A stretch of DNA of 54,094 nucleotides from Gammaproteobacteria bacterium SG8_30 (GCA_001303245.1 LJNS01000015.1:1-54094); one strand, 5' to 3'. Shown: positions 38,543-48,844, counted from the first letter of the stretch. Notes: generated by a model not told the origin, from the letters alone. Numbers and translations are program-made.

Positions 38543-39850
38543 ATGAAGAAGACCGAGTTCACGCGCCGCCGGCGCCAGCTGATGCGCATCATGGGTCGCG
38601 ACTCGATCGCGATCCTGCCGGGCGCCCCCGTGAGGCGTCGCAACGGCGACGTCGACTATCACTACCGGCAGGACAGCGACTTCCAGTACCTCACCGGCTT
38701 CGACGAGCCGGAGGCGGTGGCCGTGCTGGTACCGGGCCGGTCACAGGGAGAGTACGTCCTGTTCGTGCGCGACCGGGATCCGGCCCGCGAGACCTGGGAC
38801 GGTGCGCGGGCGGGCCCGGAGGGAGCCGTGGCGGGCTACGGTGCGGACGACTCCTTCCCCATCGACGACATCGACGACATCCTGCCCGGCCTGCTCGAGC
38901 GCTGCGCGCGGGTCTACTACACGATGGGCGTGCATCCCGACTTCGACCAGCGGGTCATCGGCTGGGTGAACGGTTTGCGTGCCCAGGCCAAGCACGGCCT
39001 GCACACGCCGCAGGAATTCGTGGCTCTCGACCATCACCTTCACGAGATGCGTCTGTTCAAGACCAGGGCCGAGCTGGACGTGATGCGCCGCTCGGCGCGC
39101 ATCGCCGCCGGAGCGCACCGGCGGGCGATGAAGACGGCGGCGCCGGGGCGCACCGAATACGAGGTCATGGCGGAGATCCTGCACGAGTTCCACCGTCAGC
39201 AAGCCGACATCTCCTACCACCCGATCGTCGGCAGCGGCCCGAACGCCTGTGTCCTCCACTACCATGCGAACAGCCGGCAGATGAAGGACGGGGACCTGCT
39301 GCTGATCGACGCAGGCTGCGAGTTCGACTACTACGCCTCGGACATCACGCGGACCTTTCCGGTCAGCGGCCGCTTCAGCGGGCCACAGCGGGAACTATAC
39401 GAGGTCGTGCTGGCTGCACAGCGCGCGGCCATCGAACGGGTGCGCCCGGGCAATCACTGGAACGACCCTCACGACGCCGCGGTGAAGGTGATCACGCAGG
39501 GGCTCGTCAGGCTCGGACTGCTCAAGGGGCGCGTCCCGACGCTGATCAGGGAAGAGGCCTACAAGAAGTTCTTCATGCACCGGACCGGTCACTGGCTCGG
39601 GATGGACGTCCACGACGTCGGTGAGTACAAGGTCGGCGACGAATGGCGTTTGCTGGAGCCAGGCATGGTCATGACGGTAGAGCCGGGCATCTACATCGCG
39701 CCCGGCACCAAGGGGGTCGCGAAGCAGTGGCAAGGCATCGGCATCCGGATCGAGGACGACGTCGCGGTGACGAAGGATGCGCCCGAGGTGCTGACCTCGG
39801 ACGTGCCGACCGACCCGGACGCGATCGAGGGCCTGATGCAGGCGGCTTGA
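38543..39850 (+). CDS. pepP: Xaa-Pro aminopeptidase P
   Basis: 435-residue di-manganese enzyme that removes residues preceding proline. The pita-bread active site is visible: LLLIDAGCEFDYYASDITRTFPV (two Asp), FFMHRTGHWLGMDVHD (His), MVMTVEPGIYI (Glu) and GIGIRIEDDV (Glu). Position in ygfB-pepP-ubiH-ubiI is conserved. Confidence 0.96.
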   Translation: MKKTEFTRRRRQLMRIMGRDSIAILPGAPVRRRNGDVDYHYRQDSDFQYLTGFDEPEAVAVLVPGRSQGEYVLFVRDRDPARETWDGARAGPEGAVAGYGADDSFPIDDIDDILPGLLERCARVYYTMGVHPDFDQRVIGWVNGLRAQAKHGLHTPQEFVALDHHLHEMRLFKTRAELDVMRRSARIAAGAHRRAMKTAAPGRTEYEVMAEILHEFHRQQADISYHPIVGSGPNACVLHYHANSRQMKDGDLLLIDAGCEFDYYASDITRTFPVSGRFSGPQRELYEVVLAAQRAAIERVRPGNHWNDPHDAAVKVITQGLVRLGLLKGRVPTLIREEAYKKFFMHRTGHWLGMDVHDVGEYKVGDEWRLLEPGMVMTVEPGIYIAPGTKGVAKQWQGIGIRIEDDVAVTKDAPEVLTSDVPTDPDAIEGLMQAA

Positions 39851-39901
39851 CCCTCGGGTCGTGATGCGCCGCGCCCGAATCGGCCGCGGTAAACTGCGCG
39901 G

Positions 39902-41146
39902 ATGAACGGTACGCCCAGCACAATCCGCTGCGACGTCGCCATCGTCGGCGGGGGCATGGTCGGCCTGTCGCTCGCCGCCGCCCTGCGCGAGCTGCCCCTC
40001 GACGTGCTGGTGATCGAGCCGGTTCCGGCCGGAAGCGACGCGCAGCCGAGCTTTGACGAGCGGACGACGGCGCTGTCGAACGGCAGCCGGCGCATCCTCG
40101 AAGGCATCGGGGCGTGGCCGCGGGTCGCCGCGGAGGCAACGCCGATCCGCCGCATCCACGTGTCCGACCGCGGGGCCTTCGCGTTCGCCCGGCTCTCTGC
40201 CGAAGAGCAGGGCCTGCCGGCCCTCGGGCACACCCTCGGCAACCGCGTCCTCGGTGATGCGCTTGCCGAGATCTGCCGCGGTGCGCCCAGGGTCGGCATC
40301 CTGTGCCCGGCGCGGGTCACTGCCGTCGAGCCGGGCGAGGATCACGTCGAGCTCGGTGTGGAAGGCGCGTGGACGGGGAAGCTCCGTGCACGGCTCGTCG
40401 TCGCGGCCGACGGCGCAAGGTCGGCGGTACGCGGCGCCTTCGGTATCGACGCCATCGTCTGGGACTACGAACAGCATGCGGTGATCGCCAACGTCGTCCC
40501 GGAGAGGTTTCACGACTTCGTCGCCTACGAGCGCTTCACGCCCGATGGACCGGTCGCATTGCTGCCGCTCGCCGACGGTCGCTGCACGATCGTCTGGACG
40601 CTCGCCCCGGAGGAAGCCGGCCGCGTGCTCTCGCTCGACGAACACGAGTTTCTGCGTCGCCTGCAGGACCGCTTCGGATATCGCCTGGGACGCTTCCTCC
40701 GTGTCGGTCATCGGCATGCCTACCCGCTGTCGCTCACGCGCTCGCAGCGGCAGGTGGCACACCGTGCCGTCATCATCGGCAATGCCGCGCAGGGACTGCA
40801 CCCGATCGCCGGCCAGGGTTTCAACCTCGGTCTGCGGGACGTGGCGACGCTGGCCGAGGTGATCGCGGACGACATCGCGGCGCGAGCTGCGTCGGCAGAT
40901 CCGGGAGCGGCGTCGGTCCTCGATCGCTACGCCGACTGGCGGCGCGCCGACCGTCAGACCGTCATCGCCTTCACCGACGGACTGGTCAGGCTGTTCGGCA
41001 ATCCACTGGGACCGGTCCGCGCGGCACGTGGCGCGAGCCTGTTGCTGTTCGACCTGTTCACGCCCGCGAAAAACGCTTTCGCCCGGGTGACGATGGGCCT
41101 GGCCGGCAGGCTGCCGCGATTGAGCCGGGGAGTTCCCCTGACGTGA
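39902..41146 (+). CDS. ubiH: 2-Octaprenyl-6-methoxyphenol hydroxylase
   Basis: 414-residue FAD monooxygenase hydroxylating C1 of the ubiquinone ring precursor. The N-terminal VAIVGGGMVGLSLAAAL binds FAD, and DERTTALSNGSRRIL is the UbiH-type second motif. VAADGARSAVR and IGNAAQGLHPIAGQGFNLGLRD complete it; Gln in the last motif matches UbiH of E. coli. It overlaps ubiI by 4 bases. Confidence 0.94.
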   Translation: MNGTPSTIRCDVAIVGGGMVGLSLAAALRELPLDVLVIEPVPAGSDAQPSFDERTTALSNGSRRILEGIGAWPRVAAEATPIRRIHVSDRGAFAFARLSAEEQGLPALGHTLGNRVLGDALAEICRGAPRVGILCPARVTAVEPGEDHVELGVEGAWTGKLRARLVVAADGARSAVRGAFGIDAIVWDYEQHAVIANVVPERFHDFVAYERFTPDGPVALLPLADGRCTIVWTLAPEEAGRVLSLDEHEFLRRLQDRFGYRLGRFLRVGHRHAYPLSLTRSQRQVAHRAVIIGNAAQGLHPIAGQGFNLGLRDVATLAEVIADDIAARAASADPGAASVLDRYADWRRADRQTVIAFTDGLVRLFGNPLGPVRAARGASLLLFDLFTPAKNAFARVTMGLAGRLPRLSRGVPLT

Positions 41147-42384
41147 AGTCCGACTTCGACGTGATCGTAGCGGGCGGCGGCATGGTGGGAGCCGGCCTTG
41201 CCGCGCTCTTCGGATGCTACCGCCCCACGGACGGGCTGCGGGTCGCCGTGCTCGAGCCGAGGCCGGCGGCCTTGCCCGCCGCGCACGAGCCGCTGGACCT
41301 CAGGGTCTCGGCGCTCTCGAGGGCATCGCAGGTACTGCTCGAGCGGACCGGTGCATGGCCAGAGGTGCTCGCGCGCGGGGCCTCCCCCTACGCGCGCATG
41401 GTGGTCTGGGACGAGCGCGGCACACCGGGGGGCGAGGGCGCGATCCGCTTCGATGCGGCCGAGCTGGGTGAGCCCGATCTCGGCCACATCGTCGAGAACC
41501 GTGCGGTGCAGGCGGCGCTGACGGGTCGGGCCGTGCGGCACGGGGTGACGATCCTGCGCACGGGCCTCGACGCACTGGAGGTCCGCGACGAGGCGGTGGT
41601 GATCACAACCGGCGAGGGCCGCAGGCTCAGCGCGGCATTGCTGGTCGGTGCCGACGGCGGCGAGTCCGCGGTCCGTCGCCTCGCGGGCATCGGGACGCGG
41701 GGCTGGGACTATGGCCAGCATGCCGTCGTTGCCCACCTTGCCACCGAACGGCCGCACGCACAGACGGCCTGGCAGCGCTTCCTCTCGACCGGGCCGCTCG
41801 CGTTGCTGCCACTTGCCGACGGTCGCGTGTCGCTCGTCTGGTCTACGACCCCGGAGGCCGCGGAGGAGCTCACGCGGCTCGACGAGGCGGCCTTTTCCGA
41901 GCGTGTGACCGTGGCGTCGGCGGGCGTGCTGGGCCGTCTCGAGCCCGTCACGCGCCGAGGCGCGTTCCCGCTGCGGCTGATGCACGCGCTCTCCTACACG
42001 CGTCCCCGGATCGCGCTGGTCGGGGACGCCGCACACGGTGTGCACCCGCTGGCCGGCCAGGGTGTCAACCTCGGCTTCATGGACTGCGCTGCGCTCGTCG
42101 AGGTGACCGGCGATGCGCTCGCAGGGGGCGGCGACCCGGGGGAGGCGAGGTCGCTTCGGCGCTACGAGCGCTGGCGCAAGGCCGAGAACCTGCCGGCGAT
42201 GGCCTTGATGGACGGCCTGCAGCGGCTGTTCAGCAACGACGACCCGATGCTGTCGTGGGCCCGGCGCACGGGACTATTCCTTGCCGATCGTGCAGCGCCT
42301 TTGAAGCGCGTACTGATCGAACGCGCCATGGGCCTGGCAGGCGAGATTCCCCGGCCGGTCGCGCGCGAGTCACTCGCAGGCTGA
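41143..42384 (+). CDS. ubiI: Ubiquinone ring hydroxylase, UbiI family
   Basis: 413-residue FAD monooxygenase, GTG start inside the ubiH stop. DVIVAGGGMVGAGLAALFG binds the dinucleotide, LVGADGGESAVRRLAG and LVGDAAHGVHPLAGQGVNLGFMD are the other FAD contacts. The order pepP-ubiH-ubiI and its GDAAH motif support UbiI (C5 hydroxylase). UbiL/UbiM variants cannot be fully excluded. Confidence 0.92.
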   Translation: MKSDFDVIVAGGGMVGAGLAALFGCYRPTDGLRVAVLEPRPAALPAAHEPLDLRVSALSRASQVLLERTGAWPEVLARGASPYARMVVWDERGTPGGEGAIRFDAAELGEPDLGHIVENRAVQAALTGRAVRHGVTILRTGLDALEVRDEAVVITTGEGRRLSAALLVGADGGESAVRRLAGIGTRGWDYGQHAVVAHLATERPHAQTAWQRFLSTGPLALLPLADGRVSLVWSTTPEAAEELTRLDEAAFSERVTVASAGVLGRLEPVTRRGAFPLRLMHALSYTRPRIALVGDAAHGVHPLAGQGVNLGFMDCAALVEVTGDALAGGGDPGEARSLRRYERWRKAENLPAMALMDGLQRLFSNDDPMLSWARRTGLFLADRAAPLKRVLIERAMGLAGEIPRPVARESLAG

Positions 42385-42389
42385 GTCCT

Positions 42390-43193
42390 TCAGCCGGCCT
42401 TGCGGTCGGCCGCCGGGCCGTTCGCGGGCCAGGCGCTCGCGTCCACGGTCTCTCGGTAGCCGTGCCACGTGGCGTGCCCGAGCAGCGGGATCGTCACGGC
42501 GAGCCCGACCAGCGCCGTGGCGAAGCCGATCGCCGTCAGTGTGACGATCAGCGCCACCCACACGGCCATGGCCGCCTTGTTGCGCAACACGGCGTTCACG
42601 CTGGTGACGACGGCCGTGACCGCGTCCGCGTCGCGATCGCAGATCATGGGCAGGGAGAACGCGCTGAATGCGAAAGTCAGCAGCGCGAAGACCGAGCCGA
42701 CCGCCGAGCCGATGGCCAGGAAGGTCGCGATCTGCGTCCAGTCGGGCTCGGCCTCCACCGGGAAGAACACGTGCACCATCGAGCCGGCGCGCGCCCACAC
42801 CAGGAACACGACGAGCAGCGCCAGCGCGAAGACCATGGCCGTGCCGAGTCCGCGCCTCTGCTCGCCGAAGCAGCGGGCGAGGGAAGGCTCCAGGCCGCTT
42901 TCCAGCTGACGGCTGATCGAGTACAGACCCAGCGCCAGGACCGGGGCCACGAACACGAATCCCGACAGCAAAACCAGCACGGCCCAGTAGTTGCCGAAAC
43001 GCAACGCAATCCCGGTCACGGCCCAGGAGAGCAGCGCGATCACGACGCCGTAGGCCAGGCTCTGCCTCGGTGCCCGCCGGACGTCGATCCAGCCCTTGCG
43101 GATCCAGCCCAGGGGGGCCGTCGCGGGCAGGCTCCTGCACGGCGCCACGAAGGGACGTGCCGCCTCGTCGTCTGCCGGACCTCGCTCGCTCAT
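42390..43193 (-). CDS. DUF2189 multipass membrane protein
   Basis: 267-residue membrane protein from the ATG at 43193. RKGWIDVRRAPRQSLAYGVVIALLSW starts the core; about six helices follow (YWAVLVLLSGFVFVAPVLAL; MVFALALLVVFLVWARAG; FLAIGSAVGSVFALLTFAFS; VALIVTLTAIGFATALVGLA). The C-terminal HATWHGYRETVDAS is typical of DUF2189. The function is unknown. It converges on ubiI with a 5-base gap. Confidence 0.82.
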   Translation of the reverse strand: MSERGPADDEAARPFVAPCRSLPATAPLGWIRKGWIDVRRAPRQSLAYGVVIALLSWAVTGIALRFGNYWAVLVLLSGFVFVAPVLALGLYSISRQLESGLEPSLARCFGEQRRGLGTAMVFALALLVVFLVWARAGSMVHVFFPVEAEPDWTQIATFLAIGSAVGSVFALLTFAFSAFSLPMICDRDADAVTAVVTSVNAVLRNKAAMAVWVALIVTLTAIGFATALVGLAVTIPLLGHATWHGYRETVDASAWPANGPAADRKAG

Positions 43194-43267
43194 CGTCCGT
43201 CGTCCTCCCTCTCCCGAACCGGAGTGCCCGGATCCGGCTCGCGCGGTTCCGGCCCGCACGGACCCGA

Positions 43268-43606
43268 CTACTGCCTGAGCAACTCGTCGATCTTGGCCGC
43301 GCAGATGAAGTCGTTCTCCGACAGGCCGTCGATGGCGTGCGTGGAGAACCTCACGTTGCAGTAGTCGTACCCGACTTCCAGGTCGGGATGATGATCCTCC
43401 TGGTTGGCGACGTGGGCGAGCGCGTTGACGAAGCTCATCGTGCGGTAGAAGTCCCGGAACCTGAGCTCCCTGCGTATCGCCTCGCCGTTCTCCACCAGAT
43501 GCCAGTCCGGGTGGACCTGGTGCAGCAGCGCCCGGGCGGCTTCCGGCGTGAAGGCCTCCACGCCCCCCTCGCAGGGCTTGCACTTGCGTTCCTTGAGGTC
43601 GTTCAT
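43268..43606 (-). CDS. phhB: Pterin-4a-carbinolamine dehydratase
   Basis: 112-residue enzyme that dehydrates 4a-hydroxytetrahydrobiopterin, recycling the cofactor of phenylalanine hydroxylase. The active-site pattern is [20 protein letters not shown] with [19 protein letters not shown]. The start overlaps the ispG stop by 4 bases. No phenylalanine hydroxylase gene is in the window, so its substrate supply is unclear; molybdopterin carbinolamine is an alternative substrate in this family. Confidence 0.93.
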   Translation of the reverse strand: MNDLKERKCKPCEGGVEAFTPEAARALLHQVHPDWHLVENGEAIRRELRFRDFYRTMSFVNALAHVANQEDHHPDLEVGYDYCNVRFSTHAIDGLSENDFICAAKIDELLRQ

Positions 43607-44832
43607 GCGGTCTCCTTCGGCCGGTAGCGCCGCTCGACGTAGCGCTCGACCAGTTCCTGGAACTCCTCGGCGATCCGCTCTCCCTTGAGCGTCACGGTCT
43701 TCTCGCCGTCCTCGTAGACCGGGGCGACCGGTCGCTCCCCCGTACCCGGCAGGCTGATGCCGATGTTGGCATGCTTGCTCTCGCCGGGGCCGTTCACCAC
43801 GCAGCCCATCACGGCGACCGTCATGTCCTCGACGCCCGCGCGGTGCTGCTTCCACTCGGGCATGCGCTGGCGGATGTAGCCCTGGATGCGCTGCGCGAGT
43901 TCCTGGAAATAGGTGCTCGTCGTGCGACCGCAGCCAGGGCAGGCGATGACCATCGGCGTGAACGCCCTGAGACCCATGCTCTGCAGGATCTCCTGCGCGA
44001 CGATCACCTCGCGCGTGCGGTCTCCACCGGGCTCCGGAGTCAGCGAAATGCGGATCGTGTCGCCGATGCCTTCCTGCAGCAGCACGGCGAGCGCCGCGGT
44101 CGACGCGACGATTCCTTTCGAGCCCATTCCCGCCTCGGTCAGGCCGAGATGCAGCGGATAGTCGCAGCGCCCGGCGAGCGTCCGGTAGATGGCGATCAGG
44201 TCCTGCACGCCGGAGACCTTGGTGCTGATGACGATGCCGTCGTGCGGCAGACCGAGTTCCTCCGCCCGGGTGGCGCTGTCGAGCGCAGAGACGACCGTGG
44301 CCTCGCGAAGCACCTCGAGCGCATCCCTGGGCTCGGGAGAACGCGAGTTCTCGTCCATCATGCGCGTCAGGAGCTCCTGGTCGAGGCTGCCCCAGTTGAC
44401 GCCGATCCGCACGGGCTTGCCGTAGCGGCAGGCGGTCTGGATCATCTCCGCGAACTGCGGGTCGCGCTTGCTGCCTCGTCCCACGTTGCCCGGGTTGATG
44501 CGGTACTTGGCGAGCGCCTCGGCGCAGGCCGGGTGTGCCTTGAGCAGCTTGTGACCGTTGAAGTGGAAGTCACCGACGATGGGCACGTCGATCCCCGTCG
44601 CAGCCAGCCGCTCGACGATGCGCGGGACGGCGGACGCGGCCTCGTCGGTGTTGACGGTGACGCGCACGATCTCGGATCCGGCGCGCGCCAGTTCCCTGAC
44701 CTGGCGGAAGGTCGCCTCGACGTCCGCGGTGTCGGTATTGGTCATCGACTGCACGACGATGGGCGCACTCCCGCCTACCGCCACGCGGCCGACGCGGACT
44801 GCAACGGAACGACGACGTTCTAGCAGAGGCAT
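43603..44832 (-). CDS. ispG: 4-Hydroxy-3-methylbut-2-enyl diphosphate synthase
   Basis: 409-residue iron-sulfur enzyme of the MEP isoprenoid pathway. The ATG at 44832 gives the short N terminus before [19 protein letters not shown]. Barrel motifs include [15 protein letters not shown] and GVNWGSLD. The [4Fe-4S] cysteines are in CPGCGRT and [11 protein letters not shown]. It would supply prenyl precursors for the ubiquinone tail made by the nearby ubi enzymes. Confidence 0.96.
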   Translation of the reverse strand: MPLLERRRSVAVRVGRVAVGGSAPIVVQSMTNTDTADVEATFRQVRELARAGSEIVRVTVNTDEAASAVPRIVERLAATGIDVPIVGDFHFNGHKLLKAHPACAEALAKYRINPGNVGRGSKRDPQFAEMIQTACRYGKPVRIGVNWGSLDQELLTRMMDENSRSPEPRDALEVLREATVVSALDSATRAEELGLPHDGIVISTKVSGVQDLIAIYRTLAGRCDYPLHLGLTEAGMGSKGIVASTAALAVLLQEGIGDTIRISLTPEPGGDRTREVIVAQEILQSMGLRAFTPMVIACPGCGRTTSTYFQELAQRIQGYIRQRMPEWKQHRAGVEDMTVAVMGCVVNGPGESKHANIGISLPGTGERPVAPVYEDGEKTVTLKGERIAEEFQELVERYVERRYRPKETA

Positions 44833-44860
44833 GTGGTCCCCGAGCGATGCGATGCGCGCT

Positions 44861-44866
44861 ATTGTA
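44861..44866 (-). promoter_or_regulatory. -10 element for ispG
   Basis: TACAAT on the minus strand, predicting a start near 44854 and a 22-base leader before the ispG ATG. The 105-base divergent gap to adhC holds no other clear signal. Confidence 0.4.
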
Positions 44867-44937
44867 GGCGCCGCGGCGCGCGCTGGCGAAGCGCCGGCGC
44901 GGCGGTTCGCGGCAACCCCAGCAAGAGGAGGTTCACG

Positions 44938-46047
44938 ATGGACGTGCGGGCAGCAGTGGCCTGGGAGGCGGGCAAGCCGCTTTCCGTGGAGACGGTCCGG
45001 CTCGAGGGGCCGCGGGCGGGAGAGGTGCTCGTCGAGATCAAGGCCACGGGCATCTGCCACACGGACGAATTCACGCGCTCCGGAGCCGACCCGGAAGGAC
45101 TGTTCCCCGTGATCTTCGGGCACGAAGGTGCCGGAGTCGTGGTCGACGTGGGCCCCGGAGTCCGGTCGGTCCGCAAGGGCGACCACGTCATTCCTCTCTA
45201 CACGCCCGAGTGCCGCGAGTGCAAGTCCTGCCTGTCGCGCAAGACCAACCTGTGCACGGCCATCCGGGCCACCCAGGGTCAGGGCGTGATGCCCGACGGC
45301 ACCAGCCGCTTCTCCATCGGTGGCCAGAAGATCCACCACTACATGGGCTGCTCGACCTTCTCGAACTTCACCGTGCTGCCGGAGATCGCCGTCGCCAGGA
45401 TCCGGGAGGACGCGCCCTTCGAGAAGGTCTGCTACATCGGCTGCGGCGTGACCACCGGCATCGGGGCCGTCATCAATACCGCGAAGGTCGAGCCGGGAGC
45501 CAACGTCGTCGTATTCGGGCTCGGTGGCATCGGCCTCAACGTGATCCAGGGCGCCCGCATGGTCGGAGCCGGCAAGATCATCGGCGTCGACATCAACCCG
45601 AAGCGCAAGGCGCTCGCCGAGAAGTTCGGCATGACCCACTTCGTCGATCCGCGGGAAGTAGAGGGAGACCTCGTTCCCTACCTAGTCTCACTGACCGACG
45701 GCGGTGCGGACTACAGCTTCGAGTGCGTCGGCAACGTCGACCTCATGCGGCAGGCGCTGGAGTGTTGCCACCGCGGCTGGGGCGAGTCGGTCATCATCGG
45801 CGTCGCGGGAGCAGGGCAGGAGATCCGCACGCGGCCGTTCCAGCTGGTCACAGGCCGGGTCTGGAGGGGGACTGCCTTCGGCGGGGCGCGTGGCCGCACC
45901 GACGTGCCGCGGATCGTCGACTGGTACATGGACGGAAGGATCAACATCGACGACCTGATCACGCACGTGATGCCGCTCGAGCGGATCAACGATGCCTTCG
46001 ACCTGATGCACGCTGGCGAGTCCATCCGCTCGGTGGTCGTGTACTGA
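44938..46047 (+). CDS. adhC: S-(hydroxymethyl)glutathione dehydrogenase / class III alcohol dehydrogenase
   Basis: 369-residue zinc enzyme oxidising the formaldehyde-glutathione adduct to S-formylglutathione. Catalytic zinc ligands lie in [15 protein letters not shown] and the later [12 protein letters not shown]; structural zinc Cys residues in [30 protein letters not shown] binds NAD. A strong ribosome site (AGAGGAGG) precedes the ATG at 44938. fghA follows after one base. Confidence 0.96.
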   Translation: MDVRAAVAWEAGKPLSVETVRLEGPRAGEVLVEIKATGICHTDEFTRSGADPEGLFPVIFGHEGAGVVVDVGPGVRSVRKGDHVIPLYTPECRECKSCLSRKTNLCTAIRATQGQGVMPDGTSRFSIGGQKIHHYMGCSTFSNFTVLPEIAVARIREDAPFEKVCYIGCGVTTGIGAVINTAKVEPGANVVVFGLGGIGLNVIQGARMVGAGKIIGVDINPKRKALAEKFGMTHFVDPREVEGDLVPYLVSLTDGGADYSFECVGNVDLMRQALECCHRGWGESVIIGVAGAGQEIRTRPFQLVTGRVWRGTAFGGARGRTDVPRIVDWYMDGRINIDDLITHVMPLERINDAFDLMHAGESIRSVVVY

Positions 46048-46048
46048 C

Positions 46049-46885
46049 ATGGGCATCGAGACGATCGCCGAGCACCGCTGCTTCGGCGGGACGCAGGGCT
46101 ACTACCGGCACGACTCCTCGGAGACCGGTACGCCGATGCGATTCGCGGTCTTCGTGCCGTCGCAGGCCGCCTCCGGACCACGCCCAGTGCTGTACTTCCT
46201 CTCCGGACTGACCTGCACCGAGGAGAACTTCACGGTCAAGGCGGGAGCGCAGCGGCGGGCCGCCGAACTGGGCCTCGTGCTGGTGATGCCCGACACCTCG
46301 CCACGAGGGACGGACCTTCCGGGCGAGCACGATGCCTACGACTTCGGATCCGGCGCCGGTTTCTACGTGGACGCCACCGAAGTGCCCTGGTCGGTCAACT
46401 ACCGGATGTACTCCTACGTGACCCGCGAGCTGCCCGCGCTGGTCGCGGAGCACTTTCCCGTCGACGAGGTCCGCACCGGGGTCTTCGGACACTCCATGGG
46501 CGGCCACGGAGCGCTGGTCGCGGCGCTGCGCAATCCGCGGACCTTTCGCAGCGTGTCTGCATTCGCGCCCATCGTCTCGCCGATGCGCTGCCCGTGGGGT
46601 GAGAAGGCCTTCAGCAGGTACCTCGGCCCGGACCGCGAATCGTGGAGGGGCTACGACGCCTGCGCCCTGATCGAGGATGGTCATCGGGTCCCCTCGATCC
46701 TGGTCGACCAGGGCCTCGACGACCAGTTCCTGGACTCGCAGCTGTTTCCGGAGAGGCTCGAGGCGGCATGCAAGGCGGCGCGGATATCGCTCAAGCTGCG
46801 GCTGCAGTCCGGCTACGACCATTCGTACTTCTTCATCGCCACCTTCGCCGAGGACCATCTCGACTGGCACGCCGCCCGGCTCTGA
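46049..46885 (+). CDS. fghA: S-formylglutathione hydrolase
   Basis: 278-residue esterase releasing formate and glutathione, completing formaldehyde detoxification with AdhC. The nucleophile elbow is GVFGHSMGGHGAL; YFLSGLTCTEENF is the oxyanion region; Asp in DQGLDDQFL and His in SGYDHSYFF complete the triad. Confidence 0.96.
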   Translation: MGIETIAEHRCFGGTQGYYRHDSSETGTPMRFAVFVPSQAASGPRPVLYFLSGLTCTEENFTVKAGAQRRAAELGLVLVMPDTSPRGTDLPGEHDAYDFGSGAGFYVDATEVPWSVNYRMYSYVTRELPALVAEHFPVDEVRTGVFGHSMGGHGALVAALRNPRTFRSVSAFAPIVSPMRCPWGEKAFSRYLGPDRESWRGYDACALIEDGHRVPSILVDQGLDDQFLDSQLFPERLEAACKAARISLKLRLQSGYDHSYFFIATFAEDHLDWHAARL

Positions 46886-46886
46886 G

Positions 46887-46907
46887 CGGGGCCTTGGCCG
46901 GGCCCCG
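46887..46907. terminator. Hairpin between convergent fghA and DUF885 gene
   Basis: CGGGGCC and GGCCCCG form a perfect 7-bp stem with a 7-base loop, directly after the fghA stop and before the converging gene end. No T-run. Confidence 0.35.
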
Positions 46908-46917
46908 GGGGACCGCA

Positions 46918-48699
46918 TCAGCCCTGCGCGGCGATCCAGTCGTTCACCCTCGTCTCGAGCAGGTCCAGCGGTATGGCGCCCGCGCCGAGCACGAGGTCGT
47001 GAAAGGCCCGGATGTCGAAGCGCTCGCCAAGCCGCTCATAGGCCCGCCTGCGCAGCTCGCGGATCCGCAGCTGCCCGATCTTGTACGCGAGCGCCTGGCC
47101 GGGCCAGCCGATGTAACGGTCGATCTCGTTGACGATGTCGAGCTCGCTCTTGGCGGCATTGGCCTTGAAGAAGTCGATCGCCCGGGCCCGGCTCCAGCCC
47201 ATGCAGTGCATGCCCGTGTCGACCACGAGCCGGACCGCGCGCCACATCTCGTAGGTGAGATACCCGAAGCGGTCGTATGGGTCCTCGTACAGGCCCATCT
47301 CGTCGCCGAGGCTCTCGCTGTAGAGGGCCCAGCCCTCGACGAAGGCGGTGACCGCGCTCGAGCGCCTGAATTCCGGGACGTCCCGGAGTTCCTGGGCCAG
47401 CGCGATCTGCAGGTGGTGCCCGGGCACTGCTTCGTGGACGGTCAGCACCGGGATCTCGTAGGTGGGCCTATCCTCGGGCCTGTAGAGGTTCACGTAGTAG
47501 TAGCCGGGGCGCAGGCCGTCGCGCGACGGCGGCATGTAATATGCGGTCGTCGTGTCGGGCGCACTCGAGGCAGGGATCGGTCGCAAGCCGTAGGGAGTCC
47601 GCGGCAAGGTGCCGACTAGAATCGTCAGCAGCGGGTCGATCCGCTTCGACATCGCCAGGTAGGCCCGGAACAAGTCGTCCGGCGAGGTGTAACGGAACTG
47701 CGGTGCCGTCCGCAGGTGCGCAAGGAACTCCTGGAAACCGCCCTCGAAGCCGACCTCGCGGATGATCGCTTCCATCTCGGCCCGGATCCGGGCAACCTCG
47801 GCCCGGCCGATCTCGTGGACCTGCCGGGGGGTCAGGTCCGTCGTGGTGAAGTGACGGACGCGGTTCTCGTACCAGGCAAGGCCGTCCGGGGTGTCGGAGA
47901 TCGCGATGGACTCGCGCGCGGCCGGCAGGTAAGTCTCGAGGAGGAACGTGTGAAACCGGCGATAGGCCGGCACGATCGTCTGGGCGATCGCCCGCGCCGC
48001 GGTCTCGCGCAGCCGTGCCTGATCCGCCTCGGGCATCCCGTCCGGCAGCGACGTGAACGGCCGGTAGAAAGGGCTGGTCGTCGGGTCCGCGACGATCTGT
48101 CGTGCGACCTGGTCCGGGACCCGCTCGATGATCACCCGTGGCTGGGTGCGGCCCTCGCGGGCACCCTGGTCGAGCAAGGCGATGGTCTGGTCCATGTAGG
48201 AGCCGAAAGACTCGAGCCTGGCGAGCCAGTCTTCCCAGTCGGAGGGATTCGCAAAGAGCAGCGACTCGAGCAGGCGGTCTGCGAACTGGATTCCGCTACG
48301 CATGTCGATGGCGTAGAGCCAGGGCCTGAACGGTTCCGCTGCGATGCGCTCCTGCAGCATCTGGCCGAACATGTCGTAGTTGATCTGCTCGCTTTCCGGC
48401 AGCGCCTTCCGGTCGATCGCGCGCAGTTCGTCCAGGAAACGGCGGTCGGCCGCCTGACGCGAGGCAACTGCCGCAGGGCCTAGATCCGGCCACTGGCGGT
48501 TGAACCGCTTGTCTCCGAGCGTCGACGCCCAGGTGGGATTGTCGGCGCTTCGCCGATCCCATTCCCGCGTGAACAAGGCATGCAGGACGTTCACGGTATC
48601 GTCTCCCGCGTGTGCAGGGGTGGTCGAGAAAAGCGCTGTAAGGACATATATGGCAAGCAGAAGTGCCTGCAGCCTGAGGTCGTGTGCGGGGCCGGGCAT
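46918..48699 (-). CDS. Exported DUF885 family putative metallopeptidase
   Basis: 593-residue protein with a signal peptide (LLLAIYVLTALFSTTPAHA). The zinc-type motif VLTVHEAVPGHHLQIAL (HExxxH form) and a downstream FVEGWALYSESLGDEMG with Glu are hallmarks of DUF885. A VYYMPPS-like AYYMPPSRDGLRPGYYYVNL is also conserved. It probably hydrolyses peptides in the periplasm; substrate unknown. Length fits the family. Confidence 0.9.
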   Translation of the reverse strand: MPGPAHDLRLQALLLAIYVLTALFSTTPAHAGDDTVNVLHALFTREWDRRSADNPTWASTLGDKRFNRQWPDLGPAAVASRQAADRRFLDELRAIDRKALPESEQINYDMFGQMLQERIAAEPFRPWLYAIDMRSGIQFADRLLESLLFANPSDWEDWLARLESFGSYMDQTIALLDQGAREGRTQPRVIIERVPDQVARQIVADPTTSPFYRPFTSLPDGMPEADQARLRETAARAIAQTIVPAYRRFHTFLLETYLPAARESIAISDTPDGLAWYENRVRHFTTTDLTPRQVHEIGRAEVARIRAEMEAIIREVGFEGGFQEFLAHLRTAPQFRYTSPDDLFRAYLAMSKRIDPLLTILVGTLPRTPYGLRPIPASSAPDTTTAYYMPPSRDGLRPGYYYVNLYRPEDRPTYEIPVLTVHEAVPGHHLQIALAQELRDVPEFRRSSAVTAFVEGWALYSESLGDEMGLYEDPYDRFGYLTYEMWRAVRLVVDTGMHCMGWSRARAIDFFKANAAKSELDIVNEIDRYIGWPGQALAYKIGQLRIRELRRRAYERLGERFDIRAFHDLVLGAGAIPLDLLETRVNDWIAAQG

Positions 48700-48735
48700 G
48701 GCTTGGATTGCAGCTCAGGGCTTGTGCACCGCGAA

Positions 48736-48741
48736 ACTATA
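48736..48741 (-). promoter_or_regulatory. -10 element for the DUF885 gene
   Basis: TATAGT on the minus strand, about 37 bases before the start codon; -35 weak. Confidence 0.35.
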
Positions 48742-48799
48742 GCGATGCCCCGACCGACCCGAAAGCCGACTGGCGTAGAGCGTCGCCGTTCAAGAAAGT

Positions 48800-48827
48800 T
48801 TGAACGTGCCGCGCGAGCCGATAGAAT
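48800..48827 (+). promoter_or_regulatory. gcvT operon promoter
   Basis: TTGAAC (48800-48805) and TAGAAT (48822-48827) are 16 bases apart. The predicted start near 48834 lies just before the riboswitch. Confidence 0.6.
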
Positions 48828-48844
48828 CGGGTCCTCGCCTCAGG

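Noticed and set aside
39890-39895. TAAACT as a ubiH promoter
   Set aside because: It would place the transcription start on the ubiH ATG; cotranscription with pepP is more likely.
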